From JBICHM01 sp043101835 (GTDB lineage Bacteria > Planctomycetota > Phycisphaerae > Phycisphaerales > UBA1924): a DNA stretch of 24,678 nucleotides. Numbering within the stretch: position 1 is the first letter of the stretch; each line of letters opens with the position of its first letter. The translations under genes and the position numbers were made by a program. The stretch covers positions 1 to 24,678 of the forward strand of contig JBICHM010000189.1 of the NCBI GenBank assembly GCA_043101835.1. Direction: 5' to 3'. The notes under the pieces were generated by a model. It ran no database searches and was not told the DNA's origin. It saw only the letters and a list, made by a program, of their open reading frames with translations. Shown here piece after piece: positions 1 to 7,401 of the stretch.

Positions 1-409
1 TGGTAACGAAATACATCAGCCCGGCCGGATCGCCACCGACCGTCGCCGCACCGTGCCACAACGGCGGCGGAATGATCAGCGCCCCCGGCGCTTTCTCACC
101 AAGCACCGTCATCCACGCGAACGGCGCATCTTCCCTATACACCCCGACCTTGATATGCCCACGCAGGCAGAGCCAGAAGTCGGTCTGCAGCCGGTGGCGG
201 TGCCAGGCCTTGATGACGCCGGGGTGCTGCACCGAGTAGTTGATCTGCCCCTCGGGGCTGAGCACGCCCTGCATCAGGTTCATCAGCGAATAGCCACGGT
301 CATCGATGAAGTACGACGCCGGCGCAAAGACCGGCTCGTTCTCGGCGAGCGCCATGTCGTACGCCGCCTTTGCGCCCTCGCGGCACACCTTCGGTCTGCG
401 GATCTCCAT
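1..409 (-). CDS. RmlC-like cupin, dTDP-4-dehydrorhamnose 3,5-epimerase family (3' end cut off)
   Basis: The first 136 residues are visible and the C-terminus lies beyond the left edge. After a short N-terminal stretch comes an RmlC-type cupin: a D-D-R-G-Y segment near residue 36, then GVIKAWHRHRLQTDFWLCLRG, with the histidines and Q-T-D expected on the first strands, then an IIPPPLWHGAA motif like the conserved IP-x-G-x-x-HG of the family. Family members epimerise or isomerise nucleotide-linked 4-keto sugars. The AWHxH variant is common in divergent RmlC-like proteins of exopolysaccharide loci, so the exact substrate is uncertain, and no RmlA/B/D is visible here. The ATG shares its A with the TGA of the upstream glycosyltransferase (TGATG), which supports this start and translational coupling. 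It is the most distal operon gene in view. Confidence 0.8.
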   Translation of the reverse strand, partial: MEIRRPKVCREGAKAAYDMALAENEPVFAPASYFIDDRGYSLMNLMQGVLSPEGQINYSVQHPGVIKAWHRHRLQTDFWLCLRGHIKVGVYREDAPFAWMTVLGEKAPGALIIPPPLWHGAATVGGDPAGLMYFVT

Positions 410-1650
410 CACTGCGCCTCCCTGCCTCGTCTGGCCGGTTCGAGCCGGACGCCCAGCTCCTCGAGAGCCGCGACCGCGCGCCGGCCCTTCGCGCTCCAGG
501 TCTCCTCCCGCACACGCGCGCGTCCCGGCGCCGCGTCGTGCGCCGCAGCGAGCGCCGCACGGACCGCCTGCGTAAACGCCTCGGCGCCGTCGGCCACACG
601 CACGAGGCCGTCATAATGGGCCAGCTCGGGAAACGACGTGCTCACGACCGGCCTGCCGGTCGCCAGGTACTCCTTCAGCTTCACCGGATTGCACGCGCGG
701 ATCCACTCGCTGCGATTCCACGGCATCAGCAGCACATCACACGCCGCCATGTACCCGGGCACCTGCGCGTACTCGCGCTGGCCGAGGAAATGCACGTTCT
801 CGAGCTCGCACCAGTCCTCGGGCAGCGAGCAGGCGCCGACCATGACGAACTGGACCTCCGGCAGCGACCTGGCGACCTCGACGAACAGCGGCGGGTCGAA
901 AGTGCTCGCATCGATGCCGCCGATGAAGCCCGCGCGCGGGCGCGGGATGTCGCGCACATCCTCCGGCTCGCTCGCGGGGTCGTCGCCGGCGCGCAGAAAG
1001 CGGTCGTAATCGACGCCGTGATCGATGAACATCGCGTTGGCGCAGGCCTCGCGCTCCTCTTCATAGAGGTAGCGGCTGCAGAAGAGGCTGATATCGGCGC
1101 GGGCCTTCATCGCGCGGTCGTAGCCGATGATCTGCTCGCGATCGACGCCGGTGTACTCCTCAAAGCGATCGGTGCGCTGGTAGACGAGGCCGTGCGGGTC
1201 GAGGGCGTCAACGGCCGCGGCCCCGGGCGGACACGCGATCCAGACGAGCGGGTTGCGGATGCCCATCCGCTTCGCCGCGCGGCGCACCTGCCAGGGCAGC
1301 AGGCGCCCGCTGAGGGCCATGCCGAGGCGCCCGGGCGCCACGAAGGGGCTGTACACGGCGAAGCTGTCGCGCACGCGCACCATGCCGCGTCGGAGGCTCC
1401 TGAGCTTGCGCACGACGCGCTTGAGGAACATGCGCCCCTCGCCCATCTTCGGCACGCGCATGCCGATGGAGTTGACATACAGCACGGGCACGCGGGCGCT
1501 GAGCTCGCGCATCATCTGCATGTCGTAGTGGCCGCGGTTGTGGTACCACCAGTCCTCGCCGCCGAAGCAGATGACGCCGTCGCAGATGCGCTCGCGCACC
1601 GCGGGCGCCGGCGTAGCCGAGGGACCCGGGTTGGCCGCCATCTTCGTCAT
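409..1650 (-). CDS. GT4-type glycosyltransferase (TuaH-like)
   Basis: A 413-residue cytosolic or membrane-associated glycosyltransferase with the GT-B fold. The N-terminal half holds an ICFGGEDWWYHNRGH segment and VPVLYVNSIG, reminiscent of TuaH-type enzymes. The C-terminal half has the GT4 nucleotide-binding features: RAGFIGGID, VQFVMVGACSLP, VHFLGQREYAQVPGYMAACD, then NPVKLKEYLATGRPVVST, which is the usual donor-binding loop with the E/K-L-x-EYLA signature. It presumably adds one sugar to the lipid-linked repeat unit; donor and acceptor cannot be read from the sequence. I take the ATG at 1650 rather than an upstream in-frame start, because it overlaps the WbpA stop as ATGA and avoids an Arg-rich extension lying inside the neighbouring gene. 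Confidence 0.88.
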   Translation of the reverse strand: MTKMAANPGPSATPAPAVRERICDGVICFGGEDWWYHNRGHYDMQMMRELSARVPVLYVNSIGMRVPKMGEGRMFLKRVVRKLRSLRRGMVRVRDSFAVYSPFVAPGRLGMALSGRLLPWQVRRAAKRMGIRNPLVWIACPPGAAAVDALDPHGLVYQRTDRFEEYTGVDREQIIGYDRAMKARADISLFCSRYLYEEEREACANAMFIDHGVDYDRFLRAGDDPASEPEDVRDIPRPRAGFIGGIDASTFDPPLFVEVARSLPEVQFVMVGACSLPEDWCELENVHFLGQREYAQVPGYMAACDVLLMPWNRSEWIRACNPVKLKEYLATGRPVVSTSFPELAHYDGLVRVADGAEAFTQAVRAALAAAHDAAPGRARVREETWSAKGRRAVAALEELGVRLEPARRGREAQ

Positions 1651-3011
1651 GCGCGGGCGAGCCGATCGCCGAGCTGGTCGGTCCATGGGCGCATCGCGTC
1701 GCGCGTGTCCACGATGAGTCGCGCGTGCTCGGCGAGGGCCGCGTAATCGACATCGCTGTGGTTGGTCGAGATCAGCACGCAGTCGAAGCCGCGGATCGCC
1801 TCGCCGGTCAGCGCCACGCTCTTCATCCCGAGGTCATGCTTGCGGACCGGGTAGGTCTCGGGCACGAGCGGGTCGTGGTAGGACATCTGCGCGCCCATGT
1901 GGCGCAGCTTCTCGATGAGCTCGAAGGAGGGGCTCTCGCGCGTGTCGTCGATGTCGGGCTTGTAGGCGAGGCCGATCACGAGGATCTTCGAGCCTTTCAC
2001 GGCCTTCGCGTGGTCGTTGAGCGCCGAGGCGACCTTCGCGACGACCCAGTCGGGCATCGCGGTGTTGATCTCGCCGGCGAGTTCGATGAAACGCGTCGGA
2101 CGCCCGGTCTCGCGCGCCTTCCACGAGAGGTAGAAGGGGTCGATCGGGATGCAGTGCCCGCCAAGGCCGGGCCCGGGCCAGAAGGGCATGAACCCGAACG
2201 GCTTCGTCGCCGCGGCCCGGATGACCTCCCACACATCGATGCCCATCGGATCGAGGATCGTCTTGAGCTCGTTGACCAGCGCGATGTTCACCGCGCGGAA
2301 GGTGTTCTCGAGGATCTTGCCGGCCTCGGCGATCTCGGCGGTGGCGACGCGCACGACCTGCTCGACGCCGCGCTCGTAGAGCAGCGCCGCCGCCTCGGTG
2401 GAGCGTTCGTCCAGCCCGCCGACGAGTTTCGGGATCGTCCGCGTCGTGTGCGTCTTGCGCCCGGGGTCTTCGCGCTCGGGGCTGAAGGCGACGAAGACAT
2501 CCTCGCCCGGCGCGAGCGTGCGCCCGGCCTGCTTCGCCGCGCCGAGCATGGCGGGCAGGAAGTCGTCGCGCGTCGTGCCGGGGTAGGTGGTCGATTCGAG
2601 GACGACGAGCTGCCCGGAGCGCAGCGTGCGCCCGATCGCCTCGCCGGAGGCGATGACATAGGAGAGGTCCGGCTCGTGGTGCTTGCCCAGCGGCGTCGGC
2701 ACGCAGACCAGCACCGCGTCCGCCTCGCCGAGGCGGGCAAAGTCGGTCGTCGACTCGAATCGCCCGCTGGCCGAGAGCGTCTCGGTCATCTCGGCGCCGA
2801 GGTGCTTGAGGTAGTTGCGCCCCTGGGCGAGCGCCTCGATCTTCTTCGGATCGATATCGAAGCCGAGCACCGGCAGGCCGCCCTCGTGCATGGCGTGCGC
2901 CAGCGGCAGGCCCACGTAGCCGAGCCCGATCACGCCCACGAGCGCATCGCCCGACCGGATCTTCCCGATCAGGCTGTCGTACGCCCCGGCCGTCGTCTGC
3001 TGCGTCGTCAC
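1647..3011 (-). CDS. wbpA: UDP-N-acetyl-D-glucosamine 6-dehydrogenase (WbpA type)
   Basis: A 454-residue NAD-dependent nucleotide-sugar dehydrogenase that oxidises C6 of UDP-GlcNAc in two steps to UDP-GlcNAcA. Domains in order: Rossmann NAD domain with VIGLGYVGLP at about residues 26-35; a central domain with LESTTYPGTT; the hallmark SPEREDPG that separates WbpA/WecC-like enzymes from UDP-glucose dehydrogenases; the catalytic loop PGLGGHCIPIDPFYLSWKAR with the nucleophile Cys287; and the C-terminal UDP-binding domain with GLAYKPDIDDTRESPS. Length and motifs closely follow Pseudomonas WbpA. The GTG start at 3011 overlaps the previous stop as GTGA and has an AGAGGGAG ribosome site 5 nt upstream. 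Partners of the full WbpA-B-E-D-I route are not seen here, so the uronic acid may be used directly. Confidence 0.95.
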   Translation of the reverse strand: MTTQQTTAGAYDSLIGKIRSGDALVGVIGLGYVGLPLAHAMHEGGLPVLGFDIDPKKIEALAQGRNYLKHLGAEMTETLSASGRFESTTDFARLGEADAVLVCVPTPLGKHHEPDLSYVIASGEAIGRTLRSGQLVVLESTTYPGTTRDDFLPAMLGAAKQAGRTLAPGEDVFVAFSPEREDPGRKTHTTRTIPKLVGGLDERSTEAAALLYERGVEQVVRVATAEIAEAGKILENTFRAVNIALVNELKTILDPMGIDVWEVIRAAATKPFGFMPFWPGPGLGGHCIPIDPFYLSWKARETGRPTRFIELAGEINTAMPDWVVAKVASALNDHAKAVKGSKILVIGLAYKPDIDDTRESPSFELIEKLRHMGAQMSYHDPLVPETYPVRKHDLGMKSVALTGEAIRGFDCVLISTNHSDVDYAALAEHARLIVDTRDAMRPWTDQLGDRLARA

Positions 3012-3571
3012 GATGACTCCCTCTGCCGGACTCCCGGCGCGATTGCTGATGATTCCCGTGCCAACTCCGGCCGCTCGGCAGGCTCGCCGCCTGCGTCTCC
3101 AACGATGAACGCGCGGAGCGCGCCCAGCAGTTCCGGCGACGCCCAGCGGCTGATCCGCTCCCCGCACTCCAGCGCGCTCAGCCGGTCCAGCGCGCTCGGA
3201 AGCTCCGTCTCGTCCATCGCCACCGCGACGCGCCCCATCTCGAGGAATCGCTCCGCAGTGGCGACCTGGTGATCGTTGCGCGTCTCCCGCAGCCGGCCGA
3301 GGCGCGGCATCACGAGAATCGGCTTGCCGACCTCCAGCGCCGTCAGGATCGAGCCCATGCCGGCGTGCGCGACGATCGCGTCGGCCTCCTGCACCCGCTT
3401 CCGAAAGGCCGGGGGATCGAGGAAGTTCGTCCACTGCATGTGGCTGGGCGTCAGCTCGCTCGGGCCGATCTGCGCGAAGACATCGTTTCTGTCGCGCTCG
3501 CCGGCCCACGCGTCCACCGCGCCGATCAGCCGATCGAACGCCATCTGTGCGCCGACGGTCACGAAGATCAC
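3008..3571 (-). CDS. Alg13/PssE-like catalytic half of a split glycosyltransferase (GT28 C-terminal domain)
   Basis: A 187-residue protein matching the C-terminal, UDP-sugar-binding half of GT28 enzymes. Visible signatures: IFVTVGAQMAFDRLIGAVD at the N-terminus (Alg13/PssE start), DAIVAHAGMGSILTALEVGK and ILVMPRLGRLRETRNDHQ, the typical donor-binding stretch with H-A-G-x-G-S and the final N-D-H-Q. In eukaryotic Alg13/14 and rhizobial PssE/PssD, this soluble half is brought to the membrane by its partner and the pair transfers GlcNAc or GlcA to a lipid-PP-sugar. The partner is the next gene upstream, with which it overlaps by 4 bases (GTGA). The GTG start at 3571 places the first residues exactly at the conserved beta strand; longer versions would run inside the partner gene. 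The donor sugar is not determined. Confidence 0.9.
   Translation of the reverse strand: MIFVTVGAQMAFDRLIGAVDAWAGERDRNDVFAQIGPSELTPSHMQWTNFLDPPAFRKRVQEADAIVAHAGMGSILTALEVGKPILVMPRLGRLRETRNDHQVATAERFLEMGRVAVAMDETELPSALDRLSALECGERISRWASPELLGALRAFIVGDAGGEPAERPELARESSAIAPGVRQRESS
3017..3024 (-). promoter_or_regulatory. Ribosome binding site of wbpA
   Basis: Reads AGAGGGAG on the minus strand, 5 nt before the GTG at 3011. It lies inside the end of the preceding gene and supports the GTG start over in-frame alternatives further upstream. Confidence 0.6.
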
Positions 3572-4032
3572 AGCACGCTCCCGCGCCACGCCGGACCGCC
3601 CTCGCGCGCCAGGTGCTTCCACTGCGTCAGCCACAGATCGGCGTGCGGGCCGATCTTCTCCCCCGACATCGAGAGGCGCTCCACATTGGCGATGCTGTCA
3701 AGCCACACCGTCTTCGCGCCGAGCAGGGCGCCGAGGCGCAGCGCGATGTACCCAGGCGCGGCGCCGGTCGAGACAATCACATGCGGACGGATGCGCACCA
3801 GCAGCCACATCACCTTCAGGATCATCAGCACGAGGCGCACCCGGTCCCAGCGCGTCGCGTCGGGCACGACGAAATACCGGCCCGATTCCACGTCCGCGCG
3901 GTACGCCGGGTTCACGCTCACCCACGCTACATCGTGCCCATCGAACGCCGGGCGCAGCCGATTCAGCTGCACCCAGTGCCCGCCGCCCGAAGAGATCGCC
4001 AGGATCCGGCGCTTGCGCGCCGTCGCCGTCAT
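3568..4032 (-). CDS. Alg14/PssD-like membrane-anchor half of a split glycosyltransferase
   Basis: A 154-residue Alg14-family protein. The N-terminus carries ILAISSGGGHWVQLNRLRPAF, the Alg14 glycine-rich acceptor loop, followed by VAWVSVNP, a hydrophobic segment around LVLMILKVMWLLVRIRP that can lie on or in the membrane, HVIVSTGAAPGYIALRLGAL, and VWLDSIANVERLSMSG, all normal for PssD/Alg14. It is expected to recruit the Alg13-like product encoded immediately after it, forming one GT-B enzyme at the inner face of the cytoplasmic membrane. Two starts are possible: ATG at 4032, sharing one base with the upstream TGA, or GTG at 4035, overlapping by 4 bases. They differ by one residue. Confidence 0.9.
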   Translation of the reverse strand: MTATARKRRILAISSGGGHWVQLNRLRPAFDGHDVAWVSVNPAYRADVESGRYFVVPDATRWDRVRLVLMILKVMWLLVRIRPHVIVSTGAAPGYIALRLGALLGAKTVWLDSIANVERLSMSGEKIGPHADLWLTQWKHLAREGGPAWRGSVL

Positions 4033-4787
4033 CACGCCGTCGCCTCCATCGCCGCCGCCGCGGCGCTCCCCTGCTGCTCGCCGCCCTCCGGGCGCCAGAG
4101 TTCACCCATTGTGACGATCCGCAGCCCGCGCCGCTCGGCAAGTGCGAGCAGGCGGCGCGTCACCTCCAGCACGAAAGCATGGCGTTCTTCGCGATCCACC
4201 TCGCGCTCGAAGTCGTGCAGCAGCACCACCCCCCCGCCGTCGGCCTCGACCTGCTCGACGACGCGCCCCGGGTCCGGCAGATGCAGGTGGGTGTCGCCGG
4301 AGTCGTGCGTCCACCACGCGAAGCGCGAGCCGCGCCGCGCGAGGGCAACGACCGTCGGCATCGTGACCTTGCCATAGGGCGGCCGGTACATCGCGCCGTC
4401 GCCAAGCCAGCGCGAGAGCGAGCGGAACCCCGCCCGTGCGTCGGCGAGCGACCGCCACGGCGCCGTCTTCCACGCGTGCAGGTGGGCCATGGAGTGGCAG
4501 CCGGCCTCGTGCCCGGCGTCGACGATGCGCTGGGCGCGATCGGGGTCGGCCTCGGCCGTTTCGCCGACCATGAAGAACGTCCCCCTCGCGCCGGCGCCGT
4601 CGAGAATTTCAAGGACCGCATCGGTCAGCGACCGGCCCGGGCCATCGTCGTAGGTCAGCACCAGTCGCCCGGCGCTGCGCCGACGCAGGTCGCGCACCTG
4701 GCATCCCTTGATCGCCAGCGGCAGCGCGTAGACGACCGCCACGGCGCACGCGATAACCAGACCCGTAATGCCAAGCGTGAGTTCCAC
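4032..4787 (-). CDS. NodB-type polysaccharide deacetylase, membrane anchored
   Basis: A 251-residue carbohydrate esterase family 4 protein. One hydrophobic segment at residues 5-26 probably anchors it to the membrane. The NodB domain follows with its motifs in order: TYDDGPG (D47, D48: catalytic base and metal ligand), GCHSMAHLH (H98, H102: metal ligands), RPPYGK (motif 3), WWTHDSGD (motif 4) and VVLLHDF (motif 5 with the catalytic-acid histidine). All key residues are present, so it should be an active metal-dependent deacetylase removing N-acetyl (or O-acetyl) groups from amino sugars, fitting the GlcNAc-related genes beside it. The start is a GTG at 4787, 10 bases after the methyltransferase stop, without a strong ribosome site. 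The C-terminus ends in an Ala/Gln/Glu-rich tail. Confidence 0.92.
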   Translation of the reverse strand: MELTLGITGLVIACAVAVVYALPLAIKGCQVRDLRRRSAGRLVLTYDDGPGRSLTDAVLEILDGAGARGTFFMVGETAEADPDRAQRIVDAGHEAGCHSMAHLHAWKTAPWRSLADARAGFRSLSRWLGDGAMYRPPYGKVTMPTVVALARRGSRFAWWTHDSGDTHLHLPDPGRVVEQVEADGGGVVLLHDFEREVDREERHAFVLEVTRRLLALAERRGLRIVTMGELWRPEGGEQQGSAAAAAMEATA

Positions 4788-4797
4788 CGCTGTCGTG

Positions 4798-5475
4798 TCA
4801 GGACTTGTCGAACCCGTGACGCGCGACCCACGACTTCGTGAGCCCGTAGAACTTCTCGCCCCAGATCGTCGCCTCGGGGAAGCACTTGCGCATCTCGCGC
4901 TTCGACATCAGGCGCACCTCATCGACATACCGGCGCGCATCGGCCTTGTCCTTCACCGGCCCGCGCCAGCCGCACTGGCGCCGACGCAGCAGCGCCACGC
5001 GCATCGACTTCGGCATCCAGTGCCAGCCGGGCACATGGAAGTGCGGCTCCATGGGGAACCAGAAGTTCGGTGTCTGCACCCAGTACGCCTTGCCGATGCG
5101 CCGCACCTCGGCGGCCATCTTCTGCTGGTTCTCCCAGGTGAAGAGGTGCTCGATCACCGAGTTGCTGAAGACGACATCGAAGGACTTGTCCTCGAACTGC
5201 GGCATGCTCGTCGCATCGCCGGAGGCAGTCTCGATGTTCTCGTGCTCCTGCGCCTCGGCTTCGAGATTGACCACGGTGACGCGTACGTCCTGATTCTCAT
5301 CGGCCCAGCCGCGCTGGCGCCAGAAGAGGTTCGTGCCGCCGACATCGAGGATGCGCACTGGCTTCGGCAGGGGCTCAAGAAGCCCCGCGAAGATCTGGAA
5401 CCGCCGGTTCCGCATCCGGTTCGAGAACGAGTCCGGATTGCCGACGTCCGCGAATGTGCGCAGTGCGCTGCCCAT
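4798..5475 (-). CDS. Class I SAM-dependent methyltransferase
   Basis: A 225-residue Methyltransf_11/25-like protein. SAM-binding motif I reads RILDVGGTNLFW near residues 41-52, an acidic residue follows the next strand (VVNLEAEA), SGDATSMPQFEDKSFDVV gives motifs II-III, and FSNSVIEHLF is the usual post-I signature. The C-terminal part is rich in aromatics (VQTPNFWFPMEPHFHVPGWH) and probably forms the acceptor pocket. Within this operon the likely acceptor is a sugar of the repeat unit, but the sequence does not say which. The ATG start has an AGGAG ribosome site 7 nt upstream that overlaps the TAG stop of the preceding methyltransferase gene. Confidence 0.85.
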   Translation of the reverse strand: MGSALRTFADVGNPDSFSNRMRNRRFQIFAGLLEPLPKPVRILDVGGTNLFWRQRGWADENQDVRVTVVNLEAEAQEHENIETASGDATSMPQFEDKSFDVVFSNSVIEHLFTWENQQKMAAEVRRIGKAYWVQTPNFWFPMEPHFHVPGWHWMPKSMRVALLRRRQCGWRGPVKDKADARRYVDEVRLMSKREMRKCFPEATIWGEKFYGLTKSWVARHGFDKS

Positions 5476-5482
5476 CGATTGA

Positions 5483-5487
5483 CTCCT
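5483..5487 (-). promoter_or_regulatory. Ribosome binding site overlapping a stop codon
   Basis: AGGAG on the minus strand shares bases with the TAG stop of the upstream methyltransferase gene (5486-5488) and lies 7 nt before the ATG at 5475. It fixes that start and suggests coupling of the two genes. Confidence 0.6.
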
Positions 5488-6220
5488 ATCCGCGCGGCCG
5501 CATGGCCGCGATCAGGTACGCCGGACGCTCCTGGCTCAACCGAACCCGGTGACGCGGGCGCCCCATCTGCTCCTGGAAGACCACCGATCGCACAAACTCG
5601 TGCCCCTTCGCCAGCTCGCGCAGGATCGCGTGGGACTTGCCGTCGTCCTTCAGCGAGACGCACAGCAGCCCGCCCTCGCGGAGCCACGCGGCGCTGCGGA
5701 TGACTTCATCGGCGCCATCGCGCGCCGTCCCGAGGTAATAGAGCACCTCGCTGAAGACGATCACATCGAACCGCTCATCATCCGCCGGCGCCCAGGAGCC
5801 GACCGAGCCGGTCTCGAATGCGCACGAGTCCGGGAACTCGTCGGGCTTCGACGCCATGCGCTCGCGCGCCGTCTCGATCGCGACGCTGCTGAGGTCGACG
5901 CCGAGGTAGCGGCTGAATCCGGCGCAGCGCGCCGCCTCCGCCTGCTGCCCGCCGCCGCAGCCCAGGTCGAGCATGCTCGCGGATTCGGGTCGCGAGAACT
6001 TCGTCAGGATCGCCGAGAGCGCCGCGCGCGACTGCACGCCGAAGGTCGCCTCGATGTACGCGCGGTGCGCACCGCGGTGCTCCGCGTCCACCTGCGCACT
6101 GTGCGCCTCGGAGAGGCGTGTGGGCGGTCGGAGACGATTGACGACCCGCTCGAACAGCGATGAATACGCCGCGCGGCGCGCGGTGTACCGGAAGAAATGG
6201 GACGGCATGCCTCGCTCCAT
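5486..6220 (-). CDS. Class I SAM-dependent methyltransferase
   Basis: A 244-residue methyltransferase. After about 75 residues of basic, helical N-terminus comes motif I (SMLDLGCGGGQQAEAARCAG), then YLGVDLSSVAIETARERM with the acidic ribose-binding residue, and RFDVIVFSEVLYYL as the post-I signature. The C-terminal part (RHRVRLSQERPAYLIAAM) is unassigned. It probably methylates a sugar or an amino group within the polysaccharide pathway; lying beside an aminotransferase and an acyltransferase, a role in making a methylated amino sugar is possible but unproven. The ATG shares its A with the TAA stop of the aminotransferase gene (TAATG); a second ATG at 6208 would shorten it by four residues. 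Confidence 0.85.
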   Translation of the reverse strand: MERGMPSHFFRYTARRAAYSSLFERVVNRLRPPTRLSEAHSAQVDAEHRGAHRAYIEATFGVQSRAALSAILTKFSRPESASMLDLGCGGGQQAEAARCAGFSRYLGVDLSSVAIETARERMASKPDEFPDSCAFETGSVGSWAPADDERFDVIVFSEVLYYLGTARDGADEVIRSAAWLREGGLLCVSLKDDGKSHAILRELAKGHEFVRSVVFQEQMGRPRHRVRLSQERPAYLIAAMRPRG

Positions 6221-7401
6221 TACGAAGCGCCCTGCCACGCCACGGGATGCGCATCCACCCGCACTCGCCGCCCCACGAGTTCCGCGAGCCTCGACATGTC
6301 CGGCGCTGTCAACCCCTGATGCACCGGCAGCGGCAGAACCGTCTCCTTGAGCCGCGCCGCGACCGGGAACATCGACCAGTCGATCGACCGGTGCCCCCCG
6401 GACCACCACGGCGAGGTTTCGACACCGGCCGCCGACAACCACCGTACCCATCCCTCGCGCGCTGGCGCGATCACAGGACAGAAAAGCGGACAGATTCCCG
6501 GAGGCAGCGCGTCAAACATCAGGGAAAACCCGCCGTCGCGCGCCGCCGCGGACACTTGCGCCCAGTTCGCGCGCCGCTGCGCACACACCTGATCCGGGTG
6601 GACGCGTTTGAGCAGGCGCTCGGTCGCACGCGACGGCGCACGCCGATCGCGCCACGCCTCGAAGTAGTACGACGCCGGCATGTCGCCGGTCTCGATCCGC
6701 GGTGGGCCCGGGTCGTCCACCCGCGGCGCCTCGGCCGCGTCACGCGCACGCCCAAATCGGCGCGTTCCCCACGCCTTCACGAGCCCCGCCAGCCGGCGCG
6801 CCGTCCGCCGCGCGGCTGGCCGGCGCAGCGGGCCGGGCCCCTCCCAGGCCGTTGTCCAGGTGAGCGCGCCCCCGTCGGGCGTCGGCAGCGACTTGGGGAA
6901 GCTGAACACGCTCGCATCGGCGCGCGTCCCGAGCGGCTCGCCGCGCGCATCGTCGCCGAAGAGCGCCAGTGCGCAGTCCTCGACGAGCAGCAGCCCGCGC
7001 TCGCGCCGCCAGGTGTCGATGGCGTCGAGATCCTGCGCCCAGCCGAAGGGGTGGATGACGTACACGGCGCGCGTCCGGTCGGTCGCCGCGCGCTCGAGGG
7101 CGTCGGCATCGAGCATCCCGCGCTCGTCGGTGTCGACGCAGCGGACCGTCAGCCCGCCGGCGAGCAGCGCATCGACCTCCGTGCCGCAGTGGTACGCCGG
7201 CAGGAGCACCTCGTCGCCCCGCGCCAGCCCGAGCGCTTCGCGCAGCATGGCGATCGCCGTGCGCCCGCTCTGCGTCAGCGCGACCTTGCGCCCAGCGAAC
7301 TGGCGCCACGCGCAGGCGAACTGCGCCGGGCCGACGAGCGCTCCGGCTGCCTGGCCTGGGGAAAGCCACGCCCCCGGCATGGGTCTGGCGCGGCCGCTCA
7401 C
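6220..7401 (-). CDS. DegT/DnrJ/EryC1/StrS-family PLP aminotransferase
   Basis: A 393-residue fold-type I PLP enzyme of the sugar aminotransferase family. Visible: SGRTAIAM (residues 45-52, cofactor phosphate contact), DEVLLPAYHCGTEVDALL, VYVIHPFGWAQDLDAI, LLLVEDCALALFGD with D142 that contacts the pyridine nitrogen, and VFSFPKSLPTPDGGAL with Schiff-base Lys170. These enzymes convert 4-keto or 3-keto nucleotide sugars to amino sugars. An Arg/Ala-rich insertion of about 45 residues follows the active-site lysine, so it is a divergent member. No matching 4,6-dehydratase is in the window, so the substrate is unknown. I chose GTG 7401 because it overlaps the upstream stop as GTGA; ATG 7419 and ATG 7380 are alternatives. 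Confidence 0.85.
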   Translation of the reverse strand: MSGRARPMPGAWLSPGQAAGALVGPAQFACAWRQFAGRKVALTQSGRTAIAMLREALGLARGDEVLLPAYHCGTEVDALLAGGLTVRCVDTDERGMLDADALERAATDRTRAVYVIHPFGWAQDLDAIDTWRRERGLLLVEDCALALFGDDARGEPLGTRADASVFSFPKSLPTPDGGALTWTTAWEGPGPLRRPAARRTARRLAGLVKAWGTRRFGRARDAAEAPRVDDPGPPRIETGDMPASYYFEAWRDRRAPSRATERLLKRVHPDQVCAQRRANWAQVSAAARDGGFSLMFDALPPGICPLFCPVIAPAREGWVRWLSAAGVETSPWWSGGHRSIDWSMFPVAARLKETVLPLPVHQGLTAPDMSRLAELVGRRVRVDAHPVAWQGAS

